This document shows, piece by piece, positions 1 to 6,828 of a DNA stretch of 64,000 nt. The stretch is taken from positions 1-64,000 of the forward strand of contig URFZ01000005.1 of NCBI GenBank assembly GCA_900547165.1, given 5' to 3'. The stretch's first letter is position 1. Every line of letters begins with the position of its first letter. The notes under the pieces are model-generated. The model was not told the DNA's origin. It saw only the letters and a list, made by a program, of their open reading frames with translations, and made no database searches. The stretch comes from an uncultured Eubacteriales bacterium. GTDB taxonomy: Bacteria > Bacillota > Clostridia > Oscillospirales > UBA644. Made by a program: the position numbers and the translations under genes.

Positions 1-129
1 AAACTCGTCGATTTCCGAAATGGGAATATCCCTTATCTTGCTTAACTTTGCTTCCTCACGGCTCTCGTCCGTCTGGAAAAGGTCATCGTATGCAGTCAGC
101 TCGATTTCTGTGCTTTTGTTTCTCGCCAA
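1..129 (-). CDS. parB: ParB-like partition protein, N-terminal part (runs off the window)
   Basis: Only the first 43 codons are inside the window. The frame opens with a TTG codon at 129-127, preceded by an AAAGGAGG ribosome binding site about 8 bases away. It reads through to the window edge with the ParB-like stretch KIRDIPISEIDEF, the usual entry to the ParB/Spo0J nuclease-like domain. It overlaps the 3' end of parA by 47 bp, so the two are translationally coupled. ParB binds centromere-like sites and works with ParA in segregation. Here it most likely serves a mobile element rather than the chromosome, given the adjacent attachment site. The TTG start is inferred from the Shine-Dalgarno position. 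Confidence 0.8.
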   Translation of the reverse strand, partial: MARNKSTEIELTAYDDLFQTDESREEAKLSKIRDIPISEIDEF

Positions 130-910
130 TCTCTGCCACCTCCTTTCCGAACTGCTCGTAAGCGGCGGCGACCTTTCCGCTTTTGTCATAAGCGAAAATG
201 CTTTTGCCCTCTGCCGTGGCTTCTACCGCACGGATAGAATGCGGTATCTCAGTATCAAACACCTTGATTTTTTGACCGTAGGCACTTTTTACCGTTGCCG
301 TGATTTCCTTAGAAATGTTGGTACGGGGCATTACCATAGTCATTAAAATACCGTCTATCCGCAGCTTGGGATTGATTTGTCGTTTTACCATTGACACAGA
401 GCGAAGCAACAGCTCCAAACCTTTCGCTGAAAGGTAGTGCGGCTGTGTTGGGATAATCACGCTATCTGCCGCCGCCAGAGCATTTATCGTTATCATACCG
501 AGAGAGGGCATACAGTCGATAAGCACATAATCGTAATTCTTCTTAACCTCATTCACATAGGTTTTCAGAACACGCTCACGGCTCATAGCATTGATAAGCC
601 TTACTTCAAAGCCTGATAACTCAATGTTGGACGGAAGCAGGTCAACGCCCTCGCTGTGGTGTATGACACCTTGCGAAACATCAAAAGATTTATCGTCTAT
701 GATGTTCTGCATTACGGTGGAGAGCGTTATGGGTATATCGTCAGGTCTGTTGTAGCCGAGTGCCATTGTGAGATTTGCCTGTGCATCGGCATCAATGAGC
801 AAGACTTTCTTTCCTTGCTGTACCAGACCTACGCCCAGATTGACCGCCGTGGTCGTTTTACCGACACCGCCTTTCTGATTGGTCAGAGCAATCACTTTGC
901 AATTTGACAT
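83..910 (-). CDS. parA: ParA-family partition ATPase
   Basis: A 275-residue ParA/Soj ATPase. The deviant Walker A motif KGGVGKTTTAVNLG lies near the N-terminus (about residues 12-25), followed by the LLIDADAQAN Walker A' segment and the VLIDCMPSLG Walker B region. I chose the ATG at 910 because an AAAGGAGG site sits 8 bases upstream. An upstream start at 982 would add 24 residues with no ribosome binding site. ParA polymerises or forms gradients on DNA with ATP and partitions plasmids, integrative elements or chromosomes together with ParB. The replication/partition neighbourhood and the att-like site at 2203-2248 suggest an integrative conjugative element backbone. Confidence 0.93.
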   Translation of the reverse strand: MSNCKVIALTNQKGGVGKTTTAVNLGVGLVQQGKKVLLIDADAQANLTMALGYNRPDDIPITLSTVMQNIIDDKSFDVSQGVIHHSEGVDLLPSNIELSGFEVRLINAMSRERVLKTYVNEVKKNYDYVLIDCMPSLGMITINALAAADSVIIPTQPHYLSAKGLELLLRSVSMVKRQINPKLRIDGILMTMVMPRTNISKEITATVKSAYGQKIKVFDTEIPHSIRAVEATAEGKSIFAYDKSGKVAAAYEQFGKEVAEIGEKQKHRNRADCIR

Positions 911-1035
911 TTGTGCGTCCTCCTTTCGCATAAATTTAGCCGCTTTGTCAAGGCGGCTATGTAAAAGAGTGAGAGAACGCAAAAAAGCCGCTTACTCTTA
1001 GGTGAATAAGAATAAGCGGCTATGTGTGATATGCC

Positions 1036-1215
1036 TTAGATATGTTCAATTTTCATTTTCTTAACAGGAGCATTGACAACCTTGAAAATCAGCTCGTCAA
1101 CGCAGTCCGTGTATCTGCCTTCCTGTATCAGTCTGTTTTTCAGCTCTACAAGGCTATGTATTACCAACTGTCGCTCGTGGCTATCCAGATACGCGTGGTA
1201 GGTTTTATCTTTCAT
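1036..1215 (-). CDS. small hypothetical protein of the mobile element
   Basis: A 59-residue protein, MKDKTYHAYLDSHERQ at the N-terminus and lysine-rich at the C-terminus (APVKKMKIEHI). The ATG at 1215 follows a GGAGG site with 7-base spacing. The longer frame to 1311 overlaps the upstream gene and has no good start. It lies between the helix-turn-helix gene and parA on the same strand, so it probably belongs to the same transcript. I cannot assign a function. The predicted fold is mostly helical and charged, compatible with a small DNA-binding or accessory partition protein, but this is not shown by a motif. Confidence 0.6.
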   Translation of the reverse strand: MKDKTYHAYLDSHERQLVIHSLVELKNRLIQEGRYTDCVDELIFKVVNAPVKKMKIEHI

Positions 1216-1261
1216 AACGAATACCTCCGTTTCATTTTTCATTATAGATATGTTTAAGAAA

Positions 1262-1867
1262 TTACGCCATTGTGTCATCGCTGCCTGTACGCAATTTTCG
1301 TATTTGCTCATTAAACCTCTGGTGCTTGACAGACTTCACGGCAATTCCTATGAAATATCTGCTTACAAGGAAATCCAATAGATACTCTTTAGGGATTTGA
1401 TAACGCTGTTTGATATAAAAGCATTTCAGCTCTTTTTTACCGCACCAGCGACTAACCGAATTTTTATTGTAGCCCGTAAACTGAGCTACCTGCTCAACTG
1501 ACATAACATCTGGGTTGTTTTTTAGCAGTCGTTCATAATACTGCCGCATACGAATTAAATCCTCTTGTGTAAACACCTCATCAAAGGACGGAGCTTTTTT
1601 ATCTCCGCCTTTTCCTTTGTAAAAGCCGTCTGGAGCTTTGAATAGCTCTGGGTAATCATCTCTGTCTTTCAAATACTGAATAACATCAACCGTCTTGATT
1701 TTGAAGCGGCGTGTTTTTTTGCCGCTATCTATGTTCGGCACAAGACCGCTTTCCAATAAAAACAAGCAGGTCTTTTTGCTGATATGACAGATACGGTACA
1801 TCTGGTCTTTGGTTATGTATTCGGGGTATTGCTGCAAAATCTCGTTGCAATATTTTTCTGTAATCAT
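1262..1867 (-). CDS. helix-turn-helix protein with two DNA-binding segments
   Basis: About 201 residues. Two helix-turn-helix-like segments are visible. The first is around residues 18-60 (ITKDQMYRICHISKKTC followed by RRFKIKTVDVIQYL, excisionase/MerR-like). The second is around residues 118-160 (MSVEQVAQFTGYNKNSVSRW, then a YQIPKEYLLDFL wing-like segment). The ATG at 1867 is favoured over the GTG at 1870 because GAGGTG lies 6 bases upstream. Proteins of this shape sit next to parA in Firmicutes conjugative elements, where they are thought to act in replication control or element regulation. That role is inferred. The repeats at 1919-2015, just upstream, could be its binding sites. Confidence 0.75.
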   Translation of the reverse strand: MITEKYCNEILQQYPEYITKDQMYRICHISKKTCLFLLESGLVPNIDSGKKTRRFKIKTVDVIQYLKDRDDYPELFKAPDGFYKGKGGDKKAPSFDEVFTQEDLIRMRQYYERLLKNNPDVMSVEQVAQFTGYNKNSVSRWCGKKELKCFYIKQRYQIPKEYLLDFLVSRYFIGIAVKSVKHQRFNEQIRKLRTGSDDTMA

Positions 1868-1870
1868 CAC

Positions 1871-2095
1871 TTACACCTCTTTGCACTTTTTGGTCAACAG
1901 CAGAAGAAAGGTGTAAAAGTTCTCTCCAATAGTATTTTGAGAGTGCCTGAAAAGCAGGCGGGAAAAAGGGTTTTGTTCTCTCCTGAGTTCTCTCCGTTCT
2001 CTCCAAGTTCTCTCTTTTTTGCTTTTTTTAAGCCATTTTTTGCTCCTTAACTGTGGGTTCGAATTTTCCTTGCAGTTGCAGGACTTACGAGCCAT
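1871..2095 (-). CDS. possible small basic protein upstream of the HTH gene
   Basis: A 74-codon frame that ends 3 bases before the helix-turn-helix gene. Its product is very rich in Arg and Lys (KKSKKERTWRERRELRREQ) and ends with a hydrophobic FYTFLLLL stretch. The start has only a weak AAGGGA upstream. The repetitive Arg-Glu stretch comes directly from the GAGAGAAC repeats, so the frame may simply be read-through of a DNA repeat array. It may not be a real gene. Confidence 0.3.
   Translation of the reverse strand: MARKSCNCKENSNPQLRSKKWLKKSKKERTWRERRELRREQNPFSRLLFRHSQNTIGENFYTFLLLLTKKCKEV
1919..2015. repeat. iteron-like direct repeats GTTCTCTCC
   Basis: The 9-mer GTTCTCTCC occurs at 1919, 1975, 1987 and 1996, with a one-mismatch copy at 2007. 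Four copies are packed within 41 bp with start-to-start spacings of 12, 9 and 11. They lie just upstream of the minus-strand HTH gene. Such arrays are typical of replication-initiator or repressor binding sites. The role here is inference. Confidence 0.5.
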
Positions 2096-2202
2096 AGTCC
2101 CTTGAATTTACTGTACTTTTCATCATTTTTAACTTCTTATATAAGGCATCAAAAACGGTGATTTACCGCTAAAGTGTGTTCGGAGTAAAACACTCGAAAT
2201 CA

Positions 2203-2248
2203 TGATGCCCCTTGAGGGACGAGGGTTCGAATCCCTCCGTCTCCGCCA
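2203..2248 (+). other. truncated tRNA-Ser(CGA) 3' half: likely attachment site of the element
   Basis: The segment reads as the 3' part of a tRNA. It has an anticodon loop CTCGAAA (anticodon CGA), a variable-arm-like stretch, a T-stem GAGGG with loop TTCGAAT and CCCTC, an acceptor strand CGTCTCC, G and CCA. The expected 5' acceptor strand GGAGACG is absent upstream, and the bases before the anticodon loop cannot form its stem, so this is not a complete tRNA. Tyrosine-recombinase elements commonly cross over in the anticodon loop of tRNA genes and leave such halves. It is therefore read as the junction of the element on the left with the chromosome on the right. The integrase is outside the window. 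Confidence 0.7.
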
Positions 2249-2254
2249 ACTTAA

Positions 2255-2287
2255 CCCTTGAAAACTTATTGTTTTCAAGGGTTTTTT
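2255..2287 (+). terminator. intrinsic terminator of the original tRNA-Ser
   Basis: A perfect 11-bp stem (CCCTTGAAAAC / GTTTTCAAGGG), a 5-base loop and six Ts directly follow the tRNA 3' end. This fits chromosomal sequence resuming here. Confidence 0.85.
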
Positions 2288-2637
2288 CTATTCGGTGAAA
2301 ATTCTTTCGCTTCGATTTTTTTGTGCTTCTGTCGCTTTTTCGAGCCGATTTTATGCTCTTTTTCGCCCGTGTATATTAGAATAAAAAATCTTCAAATATC
2401 GCATGAAATAAGACTTTTCAACGCCTGTGTGTTTTTTGCGGCATTGGAATAATTTCTGCCGGACAGAAGTTTGTCTGTTTTAAAAATAACCGGTTGAGGG
2501 CAACCGCATCAAAAGTCATGTGTGGGTTTTAGTGCTCGGGGTTCAAACCGGCAGAAAGAAAAATGTACTTTGCTTCTTTTCGTTTTGACATTATACAGAA
2601 GTGCTCCGTTTGAAGAATCTGATTGTGTGAAATCCTA

Positions 2638-2666
2638 TTGCAAAAACTCTTAATATGTGATATAAT
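2638..2666 (+). promoter_or_regulatory. SigA-type promoter with no gene for about 330 bp
   Basis: TTGCAA at 2638-2643, a 17-bp spacer, then TATAAT at 2661-2666. The first credible start codon downstream is at 2995. The intervening 300 bases hold no convincing ORF, so the transcript would have a long leader or be a small RNA. The rest of 2290-2637 shows nothing recognisable. Confidence 0.6.
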
Positions 2667-2674
2667 ATATTTAT

Positions 2675-2994
2675 TAAGAGGTAATGTGTTCCCCAACATT
2701 GATTATTCGTATCATGAGAGTACGAATTAGATTGGGAGGAATTTGGCCTTTTAATGACATGAGTAAATCATTGAAACTATTGATTTCTTTCAAATTCTCA
2801 TTATGAAATCAAGAAAGCGGCTGTGTGTTGACTTTTGTTGTCCCCCTGCTGTTTCACTGCTTTACACCACAATTCGAACCGATGTGTTTGCGTCGGTCTT
2901 GTTTTGTTGCGTGTAAAGCGATTGTATAATCTGAAATCGTAGTCCACGCACGATGCAAGTGCGTGGATTTTTTCGGTTCAGAAAGGAGAAAGCA
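2675..2994 (+). ncRNA. long untranslated leader or small RNA of unknown class
   Basis: About 320 bases lie between the promoter at 2638 and the start codon at 2995. They include a short hairpin around TTCGTA/TACGAA (about 2707-2729) and a strong hairpin at 2944-2966. A second possible -10 box (TATAAT) lies near 2926. I do not recognise a known riboswitch or 6S consensus. It could be a cis-regulatory leader for the two small proteins or an independent RNA. Confidence 0.35.
2944..2973 (+). terminator. hairpin plus T-run just before a ribosome binding site (attenuator-like)
   Basis: An 8-bp perfect stem CCACGCAC/GTGCGTGG with a 7-base loop is followed by ATTTTTT. The AAAGGAG site of the next gene starts about 10 bases later, so this could act as a conditional terminator. 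Confidence 0.55.
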
Positions 2995-3216
2995 ATGAAA
3001 AAAGTGTCTGGGAAAACGCATACCCAAAAGCAACTGGATGATTGGTCAAATCAGAATAATCCGAACAACAAGGCATACAAAGCGAACAAGGATAATCATT
3101 CAAACCAAATGAACCCCAATCATAAGACACATCAGCAAGTTCACAATTCTCGCCGCAGAAACAAAGCACAACTATGGCCTGATTGGGATCCCGACTATCC
3201 CGATTATGACGATTAA
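2995..3216 (+). CDS. small Asn/Gln/Lys-rich hypothetical protein
   Basis: A 73-residue hydrophilic protein. The first half is dominated by Asn, Lys, Gln and His (NQNNPNNKAYKANKDNH, NQMNPNHKTHQQ). It then has a basic SRRRNK patch and an acidic Trp/Asp-rich tail (WPDWDPDYPDYDD). No signal peptide or membrane segment is seen. ATG at 2995 follows AAAGGAG with 7-base spacing. An upstream in-frame start at 2953 lies within the hairpin and is unlikely. It is followed after 21 bp by another tiny acidic protein, so the two form a small operon. Low complexity suggests an unstructured protein. I cannot assign a function. Confidence 0.7.
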   Translation: MKKVSGKTHTQKQLDDWSNQNNPNNKAYKANKDNHSNQMNPNHKTHQQVHNSRRRNKAQLWPDWDPDYPDYDD

Positions 3217-3237
3217 ACATTTTAAGGAGGAAAATCT

Positions 3238-3411
3238 ATGAGTAAGCATTTCTTCGACTGTGACGACGGCGATTTTGCGTATACCGTTTCCGACAATATG
3301 GCAATCGACTCCGACGGCAATATGATGATGCGCATGGGCGACAATATGGCTATGGACATGGACAGCGGAGAACTTCACATTATTTCGTCATGGGAAGATG
3401 AGGACGATTAA
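3238..3411 (+). CDS. 57-residue acidic hypothetical protein
   Basis: A small protein starting MSKHFFDCDDGDFAY, with two internal near-repeats, DNMAIDSDGNMMMRMG and DNMAMDMDSG, and an acidic C-terminus (SWEDEDD). The ATG at 3238 is preceded by AAGGAGG at ideal distance, so translation is likely despite the short length. The regular turns of D-N-M and D-x-D-G suggest a short beta-repeat or metal-binding peptide, but this is only a reading of the sequence. It is paired with the Asn-rich protein upstream and followed by a strong terminator at 3434-3477. Confidence 0.7.
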   Translation: MSKHFFDCDDGDFAYTVSDNMAIDSDGNMMMRMGDNMAMDMDSGELHIISSWEDEDD

Positions 3412-3433
3412 AAAATCGTTATAAATGAACACC

Positions 3434-3477
3434 GCAGCCCCGCACCTCATTCAAAGGTGCGGGGCTGCAATGTTTTT
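3434..3477 (+). terminator. strong intrinsic terminator
   Basis: A perfect 14-bp GC-rich stem (GCAGCCCCGCACCT and its complement) with a 7-base loop, then a short T-run. It ends the two-gene small-protein operon. Confidence 0.9.
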
Positions 3478-3647
3478 GTTATGCAAAAAACAGTTTGAGC
3501 GGAATTGATTGATTTTTTTCCTTTATTCCTTTCCTTTGTTTGTATTCTTGTGCAAGGTATGACGAATCAAAAATTTTCTTTTGTACCGCTTATTACTGCA
3601 ATAAATTAAAAACGGAATAAAAATTGCAAAAATGTGTCTGAAAAGGG

Positions 3648-3675
3648 TTGAAAAATATATTCGGTGTGCTATAAT
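3648..3675 (+). promoter_or_regulatory. promoter-like sequence without an evident gene
   Basis: TTGAAA at 3648-3653, a 16-bp spacer and TATAAT at 3670-3675. Downstream there is only an 11-codon frame (ATG at 3717, with GGAGAG before it) before the convergent gap terminator. The remaining 3478-3647 stretch is AT-rich with nothing recognisable. Confidence 0.4.
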
Positions 3676-3757
3676 ATATCATATAAGTGAATGTTTCATC
3701 TGCGACGGAGAGACAATGGATATTGCATTCGTGATTTTTTTTTATTGTTAAAAAATT

Positions 3758-3785
3758 CCGCCGCGAAACTGTTGTTTCGCGGCGG
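3758..3785 (-). terminator. terminator of gap
   Basis: A 12-bp perfect stem CCGCCGCGAAAC/GTTTCGCGGCGG with a 4-base loop. On the minus strand it is followed by AATTTTTT. Confidence 0.85.
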
Positions 3786-3808
3786 ATATAAACGAATTAT
3801 ACTTTTAA

Positions 3809-4840
3809 TTACGCAAGTTCTGCGAAGTATTTGATCGTTCTTACCATCTGAGAAGTGTAGGAGTTCTCGTTGTCATACCAAGAAACTACCTGAACCTGAT
3901 AGGTGTCGTCGTCGATCTTGGAAACCATGGTCTGAGTTGCGTCAAACAGAGAACCGTATCTCATTCCGATAACGTCGGAAGAAACGATGGGATCTTCATT
4001 GTAACCGAAAGATGCGGAAGCAGCCGCTTTCATAGCCGCGTTGATTCCTTCTTTGGTAACGTCCTTGCCTTTAACAACAGCGGTAAGGATGGTGGTCGAA
4101 CCTGTCGGAACGGGAACGCGCTGTGCGGAACCGATGAGTTTGCCGTTCAGTTCGGGGATAACAAGACCGATTGCTTTTGCAGCACCGGTGGAGTTGGGAA
4201 CGATGTTTGCAGCGCCGGCTCTTGCTCTTCTGAGGTCGCCCTTTCTGTGAGGACCGTCAAGAATCATCTGGTCGCCGGTGTAAGCGTGAATGGTGGACAT
4301 GATGCCGCTCTGAATGGGAGCGTAATCGTTAAGGGTTTTAGCCATGGGTGCAAGGCAGTTGGTGGTGCAGGAAGCCGCAGAAATAATCTTGTCGTCAGCG
4401 GTAAGAGTTTTCTCGTTTACGCTGAAAACGATTGTTTTGAGGTCGCTGCCCGCGGGAGCGGAAATAACAACTTTCTTTGCGCCTGCGTCGATATGAGCCT
4501 GAGACTTTTCTTTGGAGCAGTAGAAACCTGTGCATTCAAGAACAACGTCAACGCCGATCTCTCCCCAAGGAAGATCTTTTGCATCTTTCATTGCATAGAT
4601 TTTGATGGTCTTGCCGTCAACGGTGATGGAATCTTCACCCGCTTCAACGGTGTGAGCTCCTTCGCCGATCTTGCCGCAGTAGCCGCCCTGAGCGGTATCG
4701 TACTTAAGAAGATGAGCAAGCATTTTCGGATCGGTAAGGTCGTTGATCGCAACTACCTCGTAGCCCTCTGCGCCGAACATCTGTCTGAACGCAAGACGAC
4801 CGATACGGCCGAAGCCGTTAATAGCAACTTTAACTGACAT
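3809..4840 (-). CDS. gap: glyceraldehyde-3-phosphate dehydrogenase, type I
   Basis: A 343-residue GAPDH that oxidises glyceraldehyde 3-phosphate to 1,3-bisphosphoglycerate with NAD in glycolysis. The N-terminal Rossmann motif is VAINGFGRIGRLAFRQM. The catalytic motif SAASCTTNCLAP places the nucleophilic Cys at about residue 158. The partner His is at about residue 185 (STIHAYTGDQ). The C-terminus keeps SWYDNENSYTSQMVRT. Length is normal for the family. The start has an AGGAGG site 7 bases upstream. It is monocistronic, with its own promoter (4883-4911) and terminator (3758-3785). Confidence 0.98.
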   Translation of the reverse strand: MSVKVAINGFGRIGRLAFRQMFGAEGYEVVAINDLTDPKMLAHLLKYDTAQGGYCGKIGEGAHTVEAGEDSITVDGKTIKIYAMKDAKDLPWGEIGVDVVLECTGFYCSKEKSQAHIDAGAKKVVISAPAGSDLKTIVFSVNEKTLTADDKIISAASCTTNCLAPMAKTLNDYAPIQSGIMSTIHAYTGDQMILDGPHRKGDLRRARAGAANIVPNSTGAAKAIGLVIPELNGKLIGSAQRVPVPTGSTTILTAVVKGKDVTKEGINAAMKAAASASFGYNEDPIVSSDVIGMRYGSLFDATQTMVSKIDDDTYQVQVVSWYDNENSYTSQMVRTIKYFAELA

Positions 4841-4882
4841 AGTAAAGTCCTCCTGAATATGTTTTTGTTTTTACCTAATTAT

Positions 4883-4911
4883 ATTGTAAACTAAAATTGT
4901 GTTTTATACAA
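4883..4911 (-). promoter_or_regulatory. promoter of gap
   Basis: On the minus strand, TTGTAT (4911-4906), a 17-bp spacer and TACAAT (4888-4883), about 42 bases upstream of the start codon. No operator is obvious. Confidence 0.5.
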
Positions 4912-5020
4912 GACACATTGTTAAATTTCTAACCAAAAAATGTGTAGAATTTTTAATGTAAAAAATTTGCTTTAATGTATAATTTGCACAATAATATTGC
5001 AGTTTGGAGTGTTGAAAGGT

Positions 5021-6139
5021 ATGATATACGGTGAACCTAACATAATTCTTGCCGATGTGTCGAAGGCTTATGACGACAGTAAGATTCCCGTGATCCTGCT
5101 TGACAGAACATTTTCGCCCGTATATTACAACAGGGCGGCAACCGCTGTTTACAAGTATCTTGTAACTTCGGATTTTCTGAACCGTCACCTTTCCGACGAT
5201 GAAAAATCCCGTGTTGCGGCAGGTTTGCGCGACGCCGCATTCTTTCGTCTGATACCCGCAAAGACAACGGTTTTCAAAGCGTTTATATTCAGCCTTGTTT
5301 TTGACTCAAAAGGAAACAGACTTCCTTTTATGAAATTTCAAGCCGAGGAAGCGTATTCTTCCGAAGATTTTCTGAATTCCGAATTTTCAGGCGGCAAACT
5401 CGCTTCCATGATAGCCTCTTCGCTGTTGCGCCCCATCGGTGTTATGAGTTCTGTTGTCGAATTGCTCGAAAAACGCATCGGTGATGAGAAAAGCAAACTC
5501 TATCTTGAAAGCATCGGCGAAAATGCGTTTTTGCTCGAACGCGGTGTCAGCCGTATTGCGGCTATATATTCTACTTTTGCTTCTTACGGTCATTTCAATG
5601 TGTCCGCATTCGATCCCGTTCCGTTTCTCCGCGCACTTTCGGCAGAACTGAAAACGGAATTTTCGACCGAAACAGAGGAACACTCGACATTGGTATTTCT
5701 TGACAAAGACGCCTTTCGCAAATCGTTTCTTGACATATATTGCTACGTTTCGGGGCTTCGCTCCGCGTTCAAAACAAAACATCCGATAACGACCCGCCTG
5801 TGCGAAGAAAAGCATTTTTTCGTTGCTGAGGTATCCCGACGCGGGGTTCTGCGTTCGGATATAAACGAGAATGACGCCTTTTCTTTCAGTCTGGACGAAA
5901 ACAGAGAAATAAAAGATACGCTGGCGTTCGCAAAACGTATATTTGAGACCGCGGGCGGTGAACTGAAAATTGAGACCGACGGAAGAGGTAAATCCGTTAC
6001 GGCAACGGTTCGCGTCGCTCTTCCTACGGCGCTTCCCGAAAAAGATACACTCGGCTCGGAAAGAAAAGAATTTATTGATTTCCGTAATATTTATTATCGC
6101 GCATTTATAGACAAGATAAAGCGAAATACGGATAACTGA
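5021..6139 (+). CDS. PAS-like sensor protein with a degenerate histidine kinase module
   Basis: About 372 residues. The N-terminus looks like a PAS domain (IPVILLDRTFSPVYYNRAA). A helical dimerisation-like segment follows near residue 132 (SSLLRPIGVMSSVVELLEKR), then a long alpha/beta part ending with GGELKIETDGRGKSVTATV, which resembles the last strands of a HATPase domain. In real kinases the dimerisation helix carries SHELRTPL with the phosphorylated His. Here the corresponding stretch has no His, and no N-box or G1 motif is clear. It may be a pseudokinase or signal-binding scaffold. No response regulator is adjacent. It is divergent from gap. The ATG at 5021 is chosen over the TTG at 4997; the GGAG site is 11 bases away. 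Confidence 0.5.
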   Translation: MIYGEPNIILADVSKAYDDSKIPVILLDRTFSPVYYNRAATAVYKYLVTSDFLNRHLSDDEKSRVAAGLRDAAFFRLIPAKTTVFKAFIFSLVFDSKGNRLPFMKFQAEEAYSSEDFLNSEFSGGKLASMIASSLLRPIGVMSSVVELLEKRIGDEKSKLYLESIGENAFLLERGVSRIAAIYSTFASYGHFNVSAFDPVPFLRALSAELKTEFSTETEEHSTLVFLDKDAFRKSFLDIYCYVSGLRSAFKTKHPITTRLCEEKHFFVAEVSRRGVLRSDINENDAFSFSLDENREIKDTLAFAKRIFETAGGELKIETDGRGKSVTATVRVALPTALPEKDTLGSERKEFIDFRNIYYRAFIDKIKRNTDN

Positions 6140-6159
6140 CGATACATATTTAATAATTT

Positions 6160-6198
6160 CCCCCTGTTTCGGAAACACTTTCCGAGAGGGGGATTTTT
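6160..6198 (+). promoter_or_regulatory. hairpin that contains the ribosome binding site of the next gene
   Basis: CCCCCT...TCGGAAA pairs with TTTCCGA.AGGGGG, followed by A and five Ts that run into the ATG at 6199. The only Shine-Dalgarno-like sequence (AGGGGG) is the 3' arm of the stem. The structure is both a terminator and a sequestering stem for the DUF421 gene. Confidence 0.6.
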
Positions 6199-6828
6199 AT
6201 GGGTATAATGTTTATCAGAACCGTTATCCTTTATCTGCTGACGGTCGTTGCGCTTCGCGTTATGGGAAAAAGACAGATAGGGGAACTTGAACCGACGGAA
6301 CTTGTTACGACAATACTTGTTTCCGAAATAGCGACGCTTCCGCTTCAGGATATGCAACTGCCGCTGCTTTTTTCTGTTGTTCCCGTTTTTGCGCTTGTCG
6401 GGCTGGAAATGATTTCAAGCGTCATATCTCTGAACAGCGCGCGTTACCGCTCTTTTCTTGCGGGTGAATACAATATCGTCATAAACGAGGGAAAAATCGA
6501 CATAGAGCAGATGAAAAAAGCGCAGTTGACGGTTGACGAACTTATGGAAGAACTGCGGCAACATGAAATTTTGGACATCTGCGACGTCAGGTTCTGTATT
6601 CTCGAAACGAGCGGAAAAATGAGCGTTATTCCGAAAACATCGGACCAAAAACATCTTTCTTATTCGCTTGTCGTTGACGGCAGACCGGTTTTGCGCAATC
6701 TGAAAAAATTGGGGCTGACAAAAAAAGATATATCCGAGGTCGCTCGGGAACACGGACTCGGCGTGAAAGGGGTCTTTTTGATGACCGTTTGCGGTGAAAA
6801 ATTTACGGTGGTGGCTAAGAATAAATGA
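6199..6828 (+). CDS. DUF421 membrane protein (YetF/YcaP family)
   Basis: A 209-residue protein. Three hydrophobic segments lie in the first 80 residues (IRTVILYLLTVVALRVMG, TTILVSEIATLPL, LPLLFSVVPVFALVGLEMI). The family signature MGKRQIGELEPTELVTTI follows the first segment. The cytoplasmic part carries the typical VINEGKIDIEQMKKAQLTVDEL region. The biochemical role is not settled; relatives are linked to spore or envelope functions in Bacillus. It overlaps the next gene by 4 bp, and the DUF421-DUF4363 pairing is common in Clostridia. Translation may be controlled by the hairpin over its ribosome binding site. Confidence 0.88.
   Translation: MGIMFIRTVILYLLTVVALRVMGKRQIGELEPTELVTTILVSEIATLPLQDMQLPLLFSVVPVFALVGLEMISSVISLNSARYRSFLAGEYNIVINEGKIDIEQMKKAQLTVDELMEELRQHEILDICDVRFCILETSGKMSVIPKTSDQKHLSYSLVVDGRPVLRNLKKLGLTKKDISEVAREHGLGVKGVFLMTVCGEKFTVVAKNK

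Noticed and set aside
2203..2248. functional tRNA-Ser gene
   Set aside because: The 5' half including the acceptor strand and D-arm is missing, and the anticodon stem cannot pair. It is better read as an attachment-site remnant.
2258..2452. 64-codon ORF starting in the tRNA terminator
   Set aside because: It begins inside the terminator stem, has no ribosome binding site, and its composition looks random.
5387..6178. 263-codon minus-strand ORF opposite the sensor gene
   Set aside because: No ribosome binding site or domain, and it is antisense to the gene with PAS-like features.
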